DNA from: HO2-45-11b sp964450915
Lineage (GTDB): Bacteria; Patescibacteriota; Andersenbacteria; UBA10190
Assembly (NCBI GenBank): GCA_964450915.1
Contig: CAYVFG010000002.1
Coordinates: forward strand, 1 to 64,000
DNA length: 64,000 bases
Direction: 5' to 3'
Below the pieces are notes generated by a model, which saw only the letters and a program-made list of their open reading frames with translations, was not told the DNA's origin and searched no databases. This document shows positions 53,941 to 61,933 of the stretch, piece after piece; the first letter of the stretch is position 1; each line of letters begins with the position of its first letter. The translations under genes and the position numbers were made by a program.

Positions 53941-55112
53941 ATTGCCATGATATATGCTAATACTTTTTCACTAGCCGTGCCGTCTGTTGTTGTAATCATT
54001 TTCTTGACTGTAATAGCGCGGTTAGACTGTTTCTCAGTTGGGTTTGTAAGCGACATTGCGATATCTTCTACTAGTTGCTTTGACGATGTTGCTATATGCG
54101 TTGCTCCGTCAGAAACTAGGTCGGCATAATGCTGTTGAAAATCTCGATAGACCATGCTTCTGTACCAGTTCCACCAGTCAAACTTTATTCCATATTTAGC
54201 GTTCACAATCGGAATGTCTGCAATCATAGATTCTAATGCAACAGTCGAAGAATGATTCACAAGCACGCCCGCGTGCATGAACACGCCAATCAAAAAATAA
54301 ATATCTTGTTCCGTAGGGGAGTATCGAAACGATTGCAGAGAAATACCTTCTTTTCTGCCCGGAGAAAATCTCACCGTAACGCCATATTGATTGAAATTTT
54401 CATATTTTTCCAATACTCCTCCCGGATGCACCGATGCATACAAGTAGGGATTGTTCGGGATTTTTTTCTCATCGATGCCGTTTTTAATTTCTTTCACAAT
54501 GTATTCCATCGGATATAGCTCCGTAGTTGCAATATGGATAAATGGTCTGAGTAAATCCGTAAAACCAAAAGCGCCGTATACTGTTTCTTTGTTCGCAATC
54601 TTATCTGTATGTGCAAAGTAATCCATGCGCGGAGCGCCGATGATTGCAATGCGATCTTCCAAGACTTCTGGAAATACTCGCATTAAGTGTTCTTTCATCA
54701 TGCTATTCCAGACAACGAATCGATCTGCGATCGCAACAGGGATATTATTTTTCAATAGTCGTTCTATCTTCCATACGTTGTCCCAACTTGCGATAAACGT
54801 TACTGTTGCAATATTCATTTTCTTTGCAATACGAAGAATGGGTTCGTCGAGAGCATCATGACCAACCGTATTAGTAATCACCCGATCTGGCTGAATTGCG
54901 GAAAATAATTCTGTATGCTCAGCATCGTTTTTTGGATTTTCGTGAAAGATAAACTTCTGCCCAAATTCCGGAAATACTTGGTCAGATATGCTTGCAGCAG
55001 GGGTTATAATATGCACTTCTGCAATATCGTTTTGTGCCTCTAGGTGCCGTCGCAATGGTAATACAAGCTCTCGTATATGATATCCGCTCGGTACGGAAAA
55101 TAGCAGTTTCAT
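53937..55112 (-). CDS. GT-B-fold protein, possible glycosyl- or glycerophosphotransferase
   Basis: 391 residues. The opening MKLLFSVPSGYHIRELVLPL and the segments SWDNVWKIERLLKN (129-142) and RFVVWNSMMKEHL suggest a two-domain GT-B protein of the CDP-glycerol transferase or capsule synthesis (KpsC/LpxB-like) type. In the C-terminal half, VLVNHSSTVALESMIADIP resembles the donor-site loop of these families. I cannot assign the donor. It is cytoplasmic and lies in the operon between YfhO-like and deacetylase genes with 4-bp overlaps on both sides. Confidence 0.72.
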   Translation of the reverse strand: MKLLFSVPSGYHIRELVLPLRRHLEAQNDIAEVHIITPAASISDQVFPEFGQKFIFHENPKNDAEHTELFSAIQPDRVITNTVGHDALDEPILRIAKKMNIATVTFIASWDNVWKIERLLKNNIPVAIADRFVVWNSMMKEHLMRVFPEVLEDRIAIIGAPRMDYFAHTDKIANKETVYGAFGFTDLLRPFIHIATTELYPMEYIVKEIKNGIDEKKIPNNPYLYASVHPGGVLEKYENFNQYGVTVRFSPGRKEGISLQSFRYSPTEQDIYFLIGVFMHAGVLVNHSSTVALESMIADIPIVNAKYGIKFDWWNWYRSMVYRDFQQHYADLVSDGATHIATSSKQLVEDIAMSLTNPTEKQSNRAITVKKMITTTDGTASEKVLAYIMAI

Positions 55113-57250
55113 GGCTTTATAGTGGCACGTTTTGCCCTTTTTCGCAATAACGCAATTACGAGCGCGCCACAGGTGGCAAGCGATACAAATGCGCCAATTC
55201 TAATGGTTGTTTGCCTGTATTTCATCACAATGTCGTGACGACCTGCTGGCACTTGAATACTTCTAAAAAAGAGCGGCGATTTTTGAATTAGCACTTCTTT
55301 ACCATCAACATACGCGTGCCAATTTGGATAGTAGGCATCACGAACTATGAGCGTAGTATCCGAGATTGAATTTGTTTGTAATGCTAACTGCGATGGCCCT
55401 TCGGAAATAAGCTGCACCGCCCCAGAGGATAGTTCAAATCTCGGTTTTGGATGCAATGCTTGGATAGACACTTGGGTACTAGGTTCTTGCGCAAGCACAG
55501 CGCCAATATTTAATTCGCGTGCCAATTCCATATTTTCTATTTCATTGGGATTATTCGGATGCAATTGCGACGTTGCATTGGTTACCTCTTGCATATCAAG
55601 CGATGCCGGCCATTCGACGCCGTATATCCCAAACTGCGCGGACATCATGGGTAATAGCAAGTTTTTCTGTTGCTCGCGAATTGCAGTATTTGCACGAGAC
55701 GATGGGTCTGTAAAATATGCTCCCGTATCCCCGCCATCCCGCAGAGCATACACGCGGGCTTGGTGCGCTATAACATTTTGAGGTAATTGCTGTATAGTTG
55801 CGGGTGACTGCAAAATAGATTGCCAGGGAAGAGTCGGGGTCGTCGTATATGCAATAATTACGAGATCTAGGGCAGATAGAATAAGAATGATTTTTCTGCC
55901 GCGCTTATGGCCGATGGCAAACGGCAATGCAATAAGGGAAATAATTGCAATTGACGTGTACGGCGAGGCGAGAGAAACACTCGAAACTTTTGCGCTTGCA
56001 AACATCGATTGCAATTTAGTCAAAGATGGCATTGGTGCGAAAAATAAAGCAATATTTGCAATGAATATTGCAGCAAGAATAATTCCAGATGCGGCTGCAA
56101 AAAGCTTCTGCGCAGATTTACCATTTTTCCATACCGCATCAAATCCGAGTCCTGCGAATATGCTCAGCGAAAATGTTGTAAATAATAGCCAACGAGCAGG
56201 GGCGGAGAAAATCCACAACGACGGCTCTATCTGAAGCAGTCGAAACGGGGATAGTGAACCGAGAGCTAGGAGAAAAGATATGCTACCAAGCCATGTGAAA
56301 AATGTATTTGTTGGACGCTTTATCGCTACATACCAAGTTGCCAACATTAACGGAATCACCCCGATATAAAATCCATATTCGATTTCTAGTCGCTTTCCCC
56401 AATACGTATTATCGTTGCCATAAAATCGTGGAAATAAAAGGGTTGGTAGGTTATAGATTGGGTAGCTGAATTGATTCGCCGTTGTAACATTAAATGCGCC
56501 ACCAGTACCCCTACTGGATAGTTTTGATAATTCATACGTTGGAAATAATTGGATAGCAGAAAACAAAAAAACGCCGAGGGCAATAATTATTATGGGCACT
56601 GCGGTGCGCAATAGAGCCCCTCCTCTTCCTTTTACTTGCAAATACGCCCCGTACGCCAATCCAACTGCCATCATGAGAAATGGAATTTGAATTTGGCCGA
56701 TCAAGAATGGAATGGCGAATAAAAGAACTAGCACGGCAATATTTTTTGGAGATATTTTTTGCTTAGAGAATATAATATGCACTGCAAGCATCTGCCACGG
56801 GAACCACGCAACTGCCAAGAAAATATTCAGGTGTGTTTCGTGCTGCCATACGAATTGCGATAACGAAAAAGAAAGCGCCGTCAGCGCGCTTGCTTCTTTG
56901 GACATGCCGAGTTTGCGCGCAAATAGAAACGTTCCGATTGCAAGCATCGCCACATGCAATACAAGCGCAAGCGGAAGCTCGAGCGACACAGGAAATAAGC
57001 GAAGCAAGAATAAAACAGGATAAAAAAATCCGATTTGGGCGGCTGCGATAACCGGGAATCCAAACGATACCGCAGGATCCCAGGCAGGAATATGACCCTT
57101 GAGTTCTTCTGTATGGAAAAAAGATTCTAACGGGATAAACACGTCTCTCATATCGCCGATTGCAGGATACTGGTTAAATAAAAACGGCAAAAAGGGGAGA
57201 AGTGCTACCAGAGGAACAACAATCAGCCATGTATTCGCTTTCATATACAT
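55109..57250 (-). CDS. YfhO-family membrane glycosyltransferase
   Basis: 713 residues from ATG 57250 (MYMKANT); ATGs at 57256 and 57244 are alternatives, but GATACT preceded by TGA lies exactly 6 nt before 57250. GDMRDVFIP (32-40) is the acidic loop and IPAWDPAVSFGFP (54-66) with GFFYPVLF the YfhO signature. The C-terminal domain YYPNWHAYVDGKEV ... VPAGRHDIVMKY is the clearest match to YfhO in the window. In Bacillus subtilis the family adds sugars from a C55-P carrier to lipoteichoic acid. It heads the minus-strand operon down to 50313. Confidence 0.88.
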   Translation of the reverse strand: MYMKANTWLIVVPLVALLPFLPFLFNQYPAIGDMRDVFIPLESFFHTEELKGHIPAWDPAVSFGFPVIAAAQIGFFYPVLFLLRLFPVSLELPLALVLHVAMLAIGTFLFARKLGMSKEASALTALSFSLSQFVWQHETHLNIFLAVAWFPWQMLAVHIIFSKQKISPKNIAVLVLLFAIPFLIGQIQIPFLMMAVGLAYGAYLQVKGRGGALLRTAVPIIIIALGVFLFSAIQLFPTYELSKLSSRGTGGAFNVTTANQFSYPIYNLPTLLFPRFYGNDNTYWGKRLEIEYGFYIGVIPLMLATWYVAIKRPTNTFFTWLGSISFLLALGSLSPFRLLQIEPSLWIFSAPARWLLFTTFSLSIFAGLGFDAVWKNGKSAQKLFAAASGIILAAIFIANIALFFAPMPSLTKLQSMFASAKVSSVSLASPYTSIAIISLIALPFAIGHKRGRKIILILSALDLVIIAYTTTPTLPWQSILQSPATIQQLPQNVIAHQARVYALRDGGDTGAYFTDPSSRANTAIREQQKNLLLPMMSAQFGIYGVEWPASLDMQEVTNATSQLHPNNPNEIENMELARELNIGAVLAQEPSTQVSIQALHPKPRFELSSGAVQLISEGPSQLALQTNSISDTTLIVRDAYYPNWHAYVDGKEVLIQKSPLFFRSIQVPAGRHDIVMKYRQTTIRIGAFVSLATCGALVIALLRKRAKRATIKP

Positions 57251-57256
57251 GACCAT

Positions 57257-57262
57257 AGTATC
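57257..57262 (-). promoter_or_regulatory. -10 box of a leaderless promoter for the YfhO operon
   Basis: GATACT preceded by TGA on the minus strand, 6 nt before ATG 57250, lies directly downstream of the unit D terminator. No -35 or Shine-Dalgarno sequence is evident. Confidence 0.4.
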
Positions 57263-57273
57263 TCATTGGCGTG

Positions 57274-57310
57274 TAAATAATAAAAGCGCAGATGCGTTAG
57301 TTCTGCGCTT
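57274..57310 (-). terminator. Intrinsic terminator of the 50-residue gene (unit D)
   Basis: AAGCGCAGA (57310-57302 on the minus strand) and TCTGCGCTT (57292-57284) form a perfect 9-bp stem with a 9-nt loop, followed by TTATTATTT. It separates the small unit from the YfhO operon. Confidence 0.85.
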
Positions 57311-57321
57311 GTGGTTATCGT

Positions 57322-57474
57322 TTACTCCTTGTGATTAAGCGGCCTCCTTGCTTCGTTCGTGTGGCTACACTGCACGCCACTCGGGTCTCGCACGGTTTCG
57401 GTGCACTGGACTCGAATAAGCGTTAAGCCAATCTGCTCTTTTGCCTCCCAACGATCTCTTTGCTGCCTGCTCAT
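57322..57474 (-). CDS. 50-residue hypothetical protein (unit D)
   Basis: ATG 57474 to TAA 57322. The protein is strongly charged and soluble: MSRQQRDRWEAKEQIGL, a short hydrophobic strand TLIRVQC, then TETVRDPSGVQCSHTNE and a basic tail ARRPLNHKE. Two Cys (24 and 36) and His38 could form a metal site or disulfide but are too few for a classic zinc finger. AAAGGG (57485-57480) is 5 nt before the ATG. Promoter, leader and terminator all fit, and 67 of 120 bases at 57361-57480 are G or C, well above the neighbours. No homologue is known to me. Confidence 0.68.
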   Translation of the reverse strand: MSRQQRDRWEAKEQIGLTLIRVQCTETVRDPSGVQCSHTNEARRPLNHKE

Positions 57475-57519
57475 ATCGGCCCTTTAAAGTACAAAAAACT
57501 CAAACTCCACCAGAGCAAT

Positions 57520-57548
57520 ATGATAAGCTAGAACTATCTAATTGTCAA
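57520..57548 (-). promoter_or_regulatory. Sigma70-type promoter of unit D
   Basis: TTGACA (57548-57543) touches the TAA stop of the upstream GT2 gene (57551-57549). A 17 bp spacer leads to TATCAT (57525-57520). The expected leader is about 39 nt with a good Shine-Dalgarno site. Confidence 0.8.
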
Positions 57549-58253
57549 TTACCCAAATAGCCGTAACTTCCAAACCAACAAGAATGCTTCACGGATAATG
57601 GCCTTGCTCATCTTAGATTGGCCTTCTCTGCGTTCCGTAAAAATAATGGGCACTTCTTTTATTTTTTTCTTCATCTTCCATGTTCGATGATTCATTTCTA
57701 CTTGAAAACCATATCCATCAGCGCGCACGGTTGAGAGGTTAAGTGCTCTGAGTGTTTCTGCGCGCCATGACTTGAATCCTCCCGTTACATCCTTATAGGG
57801 CATACCTGTAATAGCGCTTGCATATACATTGCCGAAGACGCTAATAAGCAATCTGGGTAATGGCCAGTTAATAACACTGATACCGTGCGAGTATCGGGAG
57901 CCGATTACTAAATCCGCCTCTTGTAATCCGTGCAATAAACGAGAAACGTCTTTCGGGTCATGGGAAAAATCAGCATCCATTTGAACGATAGCGTCAGCCC
58001 CGTGTTCTAAGGCATACGTAAACGCATGCACATATGCTGCGCCTAGCCCTTGTTTTTTCTCTCGGACAATAAGATGCAATAAGGGATATGTTTCTTGCAA
58101 TGCTCGAACAATATTCTGTGTACCATCCGGAGAATTATCATCCACAATCAGCACGCTCAAATTTGGAATATTCTGAGCGAACAGATCATGAATCATCTGA
58201 TCAATATTTCCTTTTTCGTTATATGTTGGAATGACGACCCACGGTGATTTCAT
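57549..58253 (-). CDS. GT2 polyprenol-phosphate mannose synthase (DPM1/Ppm1-like)
   Basis: 234 residues. VVIPTYNEKGNI opens the GT-A fold. DDNSPDGT (38-45), QMDADFSHDP (91-100) and ERREGQSKMS near the C-terminus are the full set of Dol-P-Man/Dol-P-Glc synthase motifs. It has no C-terminal membrane helices, as in soluble Ppm1. It should load a hexose, most likely mannose from GDP-Man, onto a polyprenyl phosphate for the GT-C enzymes. It is closely similar in motif order to the gene at 35157. ATGA overlap with the GT9 gene upstream; last gene of the right-hand minus-strand operon. Confidence 0.92.
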   Translation of the reverse strand: MKSPWVVIPTYNEKGNIDQMIHDLFAQNIPNLSVLIVDDNSPDGTQNIVRALQETYPLLHLIVREKKQGLGAAYVHAFTYALEHGADAIVQMDADFSHDPKDVSRLLHGLQEADLVIGSRYSHGISVINWPLPRLLISVFGNVYASAITGMPYKDVTGGFKSWRAETLRALNLSTVRADGYGFQVEMNHRTWKMKKKIKEVPIIFTERREGQSKMSKAIIREAFLLVWKLRLFG

Positions 58254-59305
58254 ATAGCTGGATTATGCACCATATCGGTCAACACTGCCATAATTTCATC
58301 TACCGTAATGACGGATAGACAGCTTTTTGTAGCTTGCTTGCCTGGCATATTCCAGTCAATATAGCCCTGATTTTTCCATTCTTGGGACGTGAGATTAATC
58401 TGCGTAGACCCTTCTTTTAAAAAGCCCATTTTATAACCCGTAGGCCCAAGCAATGTGCGATGTTTTTTTGCATCATCGGCAATATATTCATTCAAGAAAT
58501 ATGCCGGATCCGCTCGATGCAAAGGCTGGTCGCAAATAAGGGTAATCACTGGCAAACCCACTGCTGCCGCAAAGTGCAACGGACCAGAAAGCACGCCGAT
58601 AGCGGCATCGCAATAGGTAAGTGTTGCAATATTTTCACGCAACGTAAGCGGGCGGCCCTGATACTCATGGACATATTTGCCGCCAAACCAAATCGGTGGA
58701 GCGCCGTATGTTGAGGTAATTCGTTGCTCTAATGCAGAAATCCTGTCAGCATTCCAACCTCGAGTCGTTCTCCCTTCAAGTCCCTCAAGCAGCACTATTC
58801 TTGGGTGCGGATATTTACTCATTACTTCTCGAGCAACTGCGCGATCATCCTCAGATAGGTATAGCTTATAATTCGTATTAGATTCTTCCGGCAATTCCAC
58901 CACGTCATACATTTTTTTCATCGGATTTTCATCTTGCTCAATGCCTAAATCTAATTCATATACGCCGTCGTACTTATTCGACGACTTTTCTTGCTCATAA
59001 TACTTCTTGCTCCACGTAGGAATACGGCGCCCCTCTTCTATGCATATCGACCCGGAAAGCGACATATGCTTTTCATCAAAATGCACCAGTGTATCGATAT
59101 GGGGATTTTCCAGCATGAGAGCGATGCAAAAACCGCTTTGATTCCTCTTCCCATAGAGATTCTTCTTATTTTTAAATCCCCAAGCAGTAACAAATGTAAT
59201 GTGGCAATCCGGATATTTCTTTTTTAACGTTTCAAGTATCGGGGGGACGAAGAAGACCATATCGCCCATGTTTCCTACATGTTTAATAAGAAATTTTTTA
59301 CTCAT
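58250..59305 (-). CDS. GT9-like glycosyltransferase
   Basis: 351 residues with a GT-B fold. FLIKHVGNMGDMVFFVPPI is the GT9 opening (GxxGD). YCDAAIGVLSGPLHFAAAVGLP and VITLICDQP correspond to the heptosyltransferase donor-site loop, in which the usual NDSG reads VLSG. It is more divergent than the GT9 enzyme at 50313. Overlaps of 8 bp and 4 bp with its neighbours place it in the operon that contains MurJ. Donor unknown. Confidence 0.82.
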   Translation of the reverse strand: MSKKFLIKHVGNMGDMVFFVPPILETLKKKYPDCHITFVTAWGFKNKKNLYGKRNQSGFCIALMLENPHIDTLVHFDEKHMSLSGSICIEEGRRIPTWSKKYYEQEKSSNKYDGVYELDLGIEQDENPMKKMYDVVELPEESNTNYKLYLSEDDRAVAREVMSKYPHPRIVLLEGLEGRTTRGWNADRISALEQRITSTYGAPPIWFGGKYVHEYQGRPLTLRENIATLTYCDAAIGVLSGPLHFAAAVGLPVITLICDQPLHRADPAYFLNEYIADDAKKHRTLLGPTGYKMGFLKEGSTQINLTSQEWKNQGYIDWNMPGKQATKSCLSVITVDEIMAVLTDMVHNPAI

Positions 59306-60386
59306 GATGAATCGTTGAAGCTAATTCTTCTAACCGTTTTTTCGACTCCGCATAATTATACTTTTTCAGTCGCTCCTGAGCCGTCCGCACAACTTCGCTG
59401 TAATATGAATCATCTTGCAGCAACTGCGTGCCTTGCAATACAAGCTGTTCCAAAGCGGTTGTATCTGTTGCGGTTAATTTAGGGAATAAATCGTCCTGTC
59501 CGTCGGAATTTGCTCCGATACTCGGGGTGCCTACTGCGGCGCAGTCAACTTGGACACGGCCGCGAGTGAACGTATAATCCGTATTAATTACGAGCATCGC
59601 TTTCGAAAGCATTTCTAAATGTTCTTGCCAGGGGGTAAACGGAATGATGTCGTATTGCGCACCTTTGAGCTCAGATACATCAAGTTCCATATCTTCGACA
59701 GCAGACATTTGGATTCGGTATTGTGGGAATTTTCCTTGTAACTTTTTTGCCACGACCTCTCCTAGTATGATATTTTTCCTATCTGTTACGCCTGCAACAT
59801 AAATAACATTTCTCTTGTTATTTCTGGTTTTAAACTTTTGTGATGCAAATTCAACAGGATATGGTTGAGGCAAATATTCAACACGCACAGCGCCCGCAAC
59901 TTCCTGCCAGGCATCCTTCGTACTCTCAACAATAGTTAAAAATATATCGCACTGCTGTATAAAGTGTATTATTTCTTGCTTCTTTTCCGGCGCGCTCTCC
60001 CATACATCTTTGAGAATCCCATACGGCTGAGTCGGCACGCCTAAAATCGTAATATCTGGATACGTTACACGAAGTTTTTTTAGAAAATTCACCATCTCAT
60101 GCCCATCGCTTAGCTGATAAACAACCAGCAGAGTATCGAATTTTTCAAAATAGCTCATATCATAAGACGAAGGCCATGAACCGGTGAGGCGTTTCATAAT
60201 TTTCCTGTATATACCCGGCATGAAATAGGTGAGGGGGATATGCTCTCCTTTCAGAGCTGACACGTAGCATCCAAAACTCGTCGGATCGATTTCTTTTATC
60301 GGATCGCATACGTAGTTTGGGCGAGCATCGCTATGGCGCCATATCTGCTTTGTTTTGCTTGAATATTCTACGACAGCGAAGTTCAT
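59298..60386 (-). CDS. GT-B glycosyltransferase, GT4-like
   Basis: 362 residues. The N-terminal domain contains DTLLVVYQLSDGHEM and LGVPTQPYGILKDVW. The C-terminal domain has YVAGVTDRKNIILGE and TRGRVQVDCAAVGTPSIG in the position of the GT4 EX7E segment, where the first Glu is not obvious. I rate it a divergent GT4-type enzyme that may have lost or changed donor binding. It overlaps the murJ stop by 4 bp and the GT9 gene by 8 bp. Confidence 0.75.
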   Translation of the reverse strand: MNFAVVEYSSKTKQIWRHSDARPNYVCDPIKEIDPTSFGCYVSALKGEHIPLTYFMPGIYRKIMKRLTGSWPSSYDMSYFEKFDTLLVVYQLSDGHEMVNFLKKLRVTYPDITILGVPTQPYGILKDVWESAPEKKQEIIHFIQQCDIFLTIVESTKDAWQEVAGAVRVEYLPQPYPVEFASQKFKTRNNKRNVIYVAGVTDRKNIILGEVVAKKLQGKFPQYRIQMSAVEDMELDVSELKGAQYDIIPFTPWQEHLEMLSKAMLVINTDYTFTRGRVQVDCAAVGTPSIGANSDGQDDLFPKLTATDTTALEQLVLQGTQLLQDDSYYSEVVRTAQERLKKYNYAESKKRLEELASTIHHE

Positions 60387-61933
60387 ACTGTTTTTTTCTT
60401 ATATATTTTTGCCGTAATAATATCAATAACCTCATGCATCTCTTCCAATTTCCATGCATACGCACAAACACTGTATATAACGATTCCTACGACAAGCGGA
60501 ATGGCTATTTCGACAGCGCTATTAAATGCAACGAATGGTCGAATTGCCCAAACGGCTGCACATGCAACTGCCGTAATGATAATTATTTTCACGTATGCGA
60601 TGTGCTTAAAAATATAATGCAGTCCAGAAATAGACTTCGTAAGATACAGGTAGTAGAGAAAAGCTGACGATAGGGGAACAAGAGATGACGCAAGCGCTAA
60701 TCCTGCAACGCCCATATGGGGCACAAGCAACGCAAACAATGCCATTGCTACAACTTGCGATGCAATAGTAACAGCAACGGCGGTGCGGGTTTGCTTAAGC
60801 GCTAAAATTGCGTGTCCGAGTACGGAGCTAATTCCTGTTGTAGTAAGACCGAGAACGAGATAGAGCAGTGCAAGGCTGGTAAGGTTCGCATCGGTATCGG
60901 TGAAAGATCCGTGATGATAAATAACGTCGACGATAGGGTGACGCAATAATGCTACCGTAATAATGAGCGGGAGCGTCGTAAATACTATCAACCTCATTGA
61001 CCTGCCGATCGTTGTTCGCATGCCGGCAGTATCCAACGTGCTGGCCTTTTCGGAAAGCAGGGGATAAATAACGAGCGTTACCGAGTTGATAAATATAATA
61101 GTTATTAATTGAGTGATTTTTTCTGCAAACTTAAGCGCAGACAAACTTCCTTCTTCCAAACCAGAAACCAATACTCTGTATACAAGCCCTGCGCCCTGCG
61201 TCGCAATAACGGAGAATATAAACGGATACACAAGATGAAACAGCGAACGCAGCGCCGGATCTTTAAGCCGTACAAAAAATCGATACCGCATGCCTTCTTT
61301 GAGCAATCCCCACACAAGAAGGCCGAGCTGGACGATTGAACCTACAACAACGCCTACGGCGAGAGCGTAGATGCCGATACTGTGAACAAATAGCATAATA
61401 CATAGAATGGATATGCTTGGAGCAACGATTCGGAGCAATGCCGGCAATCCAAAATGTTTCAGCGATTGCAGCATCGATGTGGCAAATTCGACCATGAATA
61501 AAAAGAAAAAAGACGGCAATAAAACTTGCAGTAGGTGAGACGTAAGCTGAGTAGTTGCAGAATCAAACCCAGGCGCTATAAGACGCACAAATTGCGTGCT
61601 GAAGAAAAATACAATTGAAATTAAAATAATATATATAAGCCCTATCGTATTCGTAATATTGAGCGCTAAATCCCACGCGCCTTGTTTATTGTTCTTGGTT
61701 AATCGATCGATGAATAGCGGAATGAAAATTGCAGTGACGGATCCGCCCATGAGCATCTTTGAGAGCAAATCGGATGTTGATTGCGCCATAAAGAATGCAT
61801 CCGTTTGATGACCTGCACCGTAGTAATACGCGACTATGAGCTGCAGTACGAATCCGAACAGCGCACCAAGAGATGCCGTTATTCCGATAATGCCTGCATT
61901 TTTTGCAGTGTGCTGGAATTCGCTTTTGCTCAT
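60383..61933 (-). CDS. murJ: Lipid II flippase MurJ
   Basis: A 516-residue multi-pass protein of the MOP superfamily, MurJ branch. It opens with AGIIGITASLGALFGFVLQL and AYYYGAGHQTDAFFMA, the MurJ first-helix and loop pattern with an Arg/Lys-poor start. SGLEEGSLSALKFAEKITQL and VSSVLGHAILALKQTR-like segments follow further on, and about 14 helices are visible. It moves undecaprenyl-PP-linked peptidoglycan precursors, or here possibly other glycans, across the membrane. It is unusual to find it within a glycosyltransferase operon. 4-bp overlaps on both sides. Confidence 0.9.
   Translation of the reverse strand: MSKSEFQHTAKNAGIIGITASLGALFGFVLQLIVAYYYGAGHQTDAFFMAQSTSDLLSKMLMGGSVTAIFIPLFIDRLTKNNKQGAWDLALNITNTIGLIYIILISIVFFFSTQFVRLIAPGFDSATTQLTSHLLQVLLPSFFFLFMVEFATSMLQSLKHFGLPALLRIVAPSISILCIMLFVHSIGIYALAVGVVVGSIVQLGLLVWGLLKEGMRYRFFVRLKDPALRSLFHLVYPFIFSVIATQGAGLVYRVLVSGLEEGSLSALKFAEKITQLITIIFINSVTLVIYPLLSEKASTLDTAGMRTTIGRSMRLIVFTTLPLIITVALLRHPIVDVIYHHGSFTDTDANLTSLALLYLVLGLTTTGISSVLGHAILALKQTRTAVAVTIASQVVAMALFALLVPHMGVAGLALASSLVPLSSAFLYYLYLTKSISGLHYIFKHIAYVKIIIITAVACAAVWAIRPFVAFNSAVEIAIPLVVGIVIYSVCAYAWKLEEMHEVIDIITAKIYKKKTV

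Noticed and set aside
53668..54129. A 153-residue plus-strand frame
   Set aside because: Antisense to the deacetylase and GT-B genes that overlap by ATGA; no promoter or SD.
57311..57550. Possible tRNA or structured RNA in the 57256-57549 gap
   Set aside because: No cloverleaf, T-loop or CCA could be found; the ORF with SD, promoter and terminator explains the gap better.
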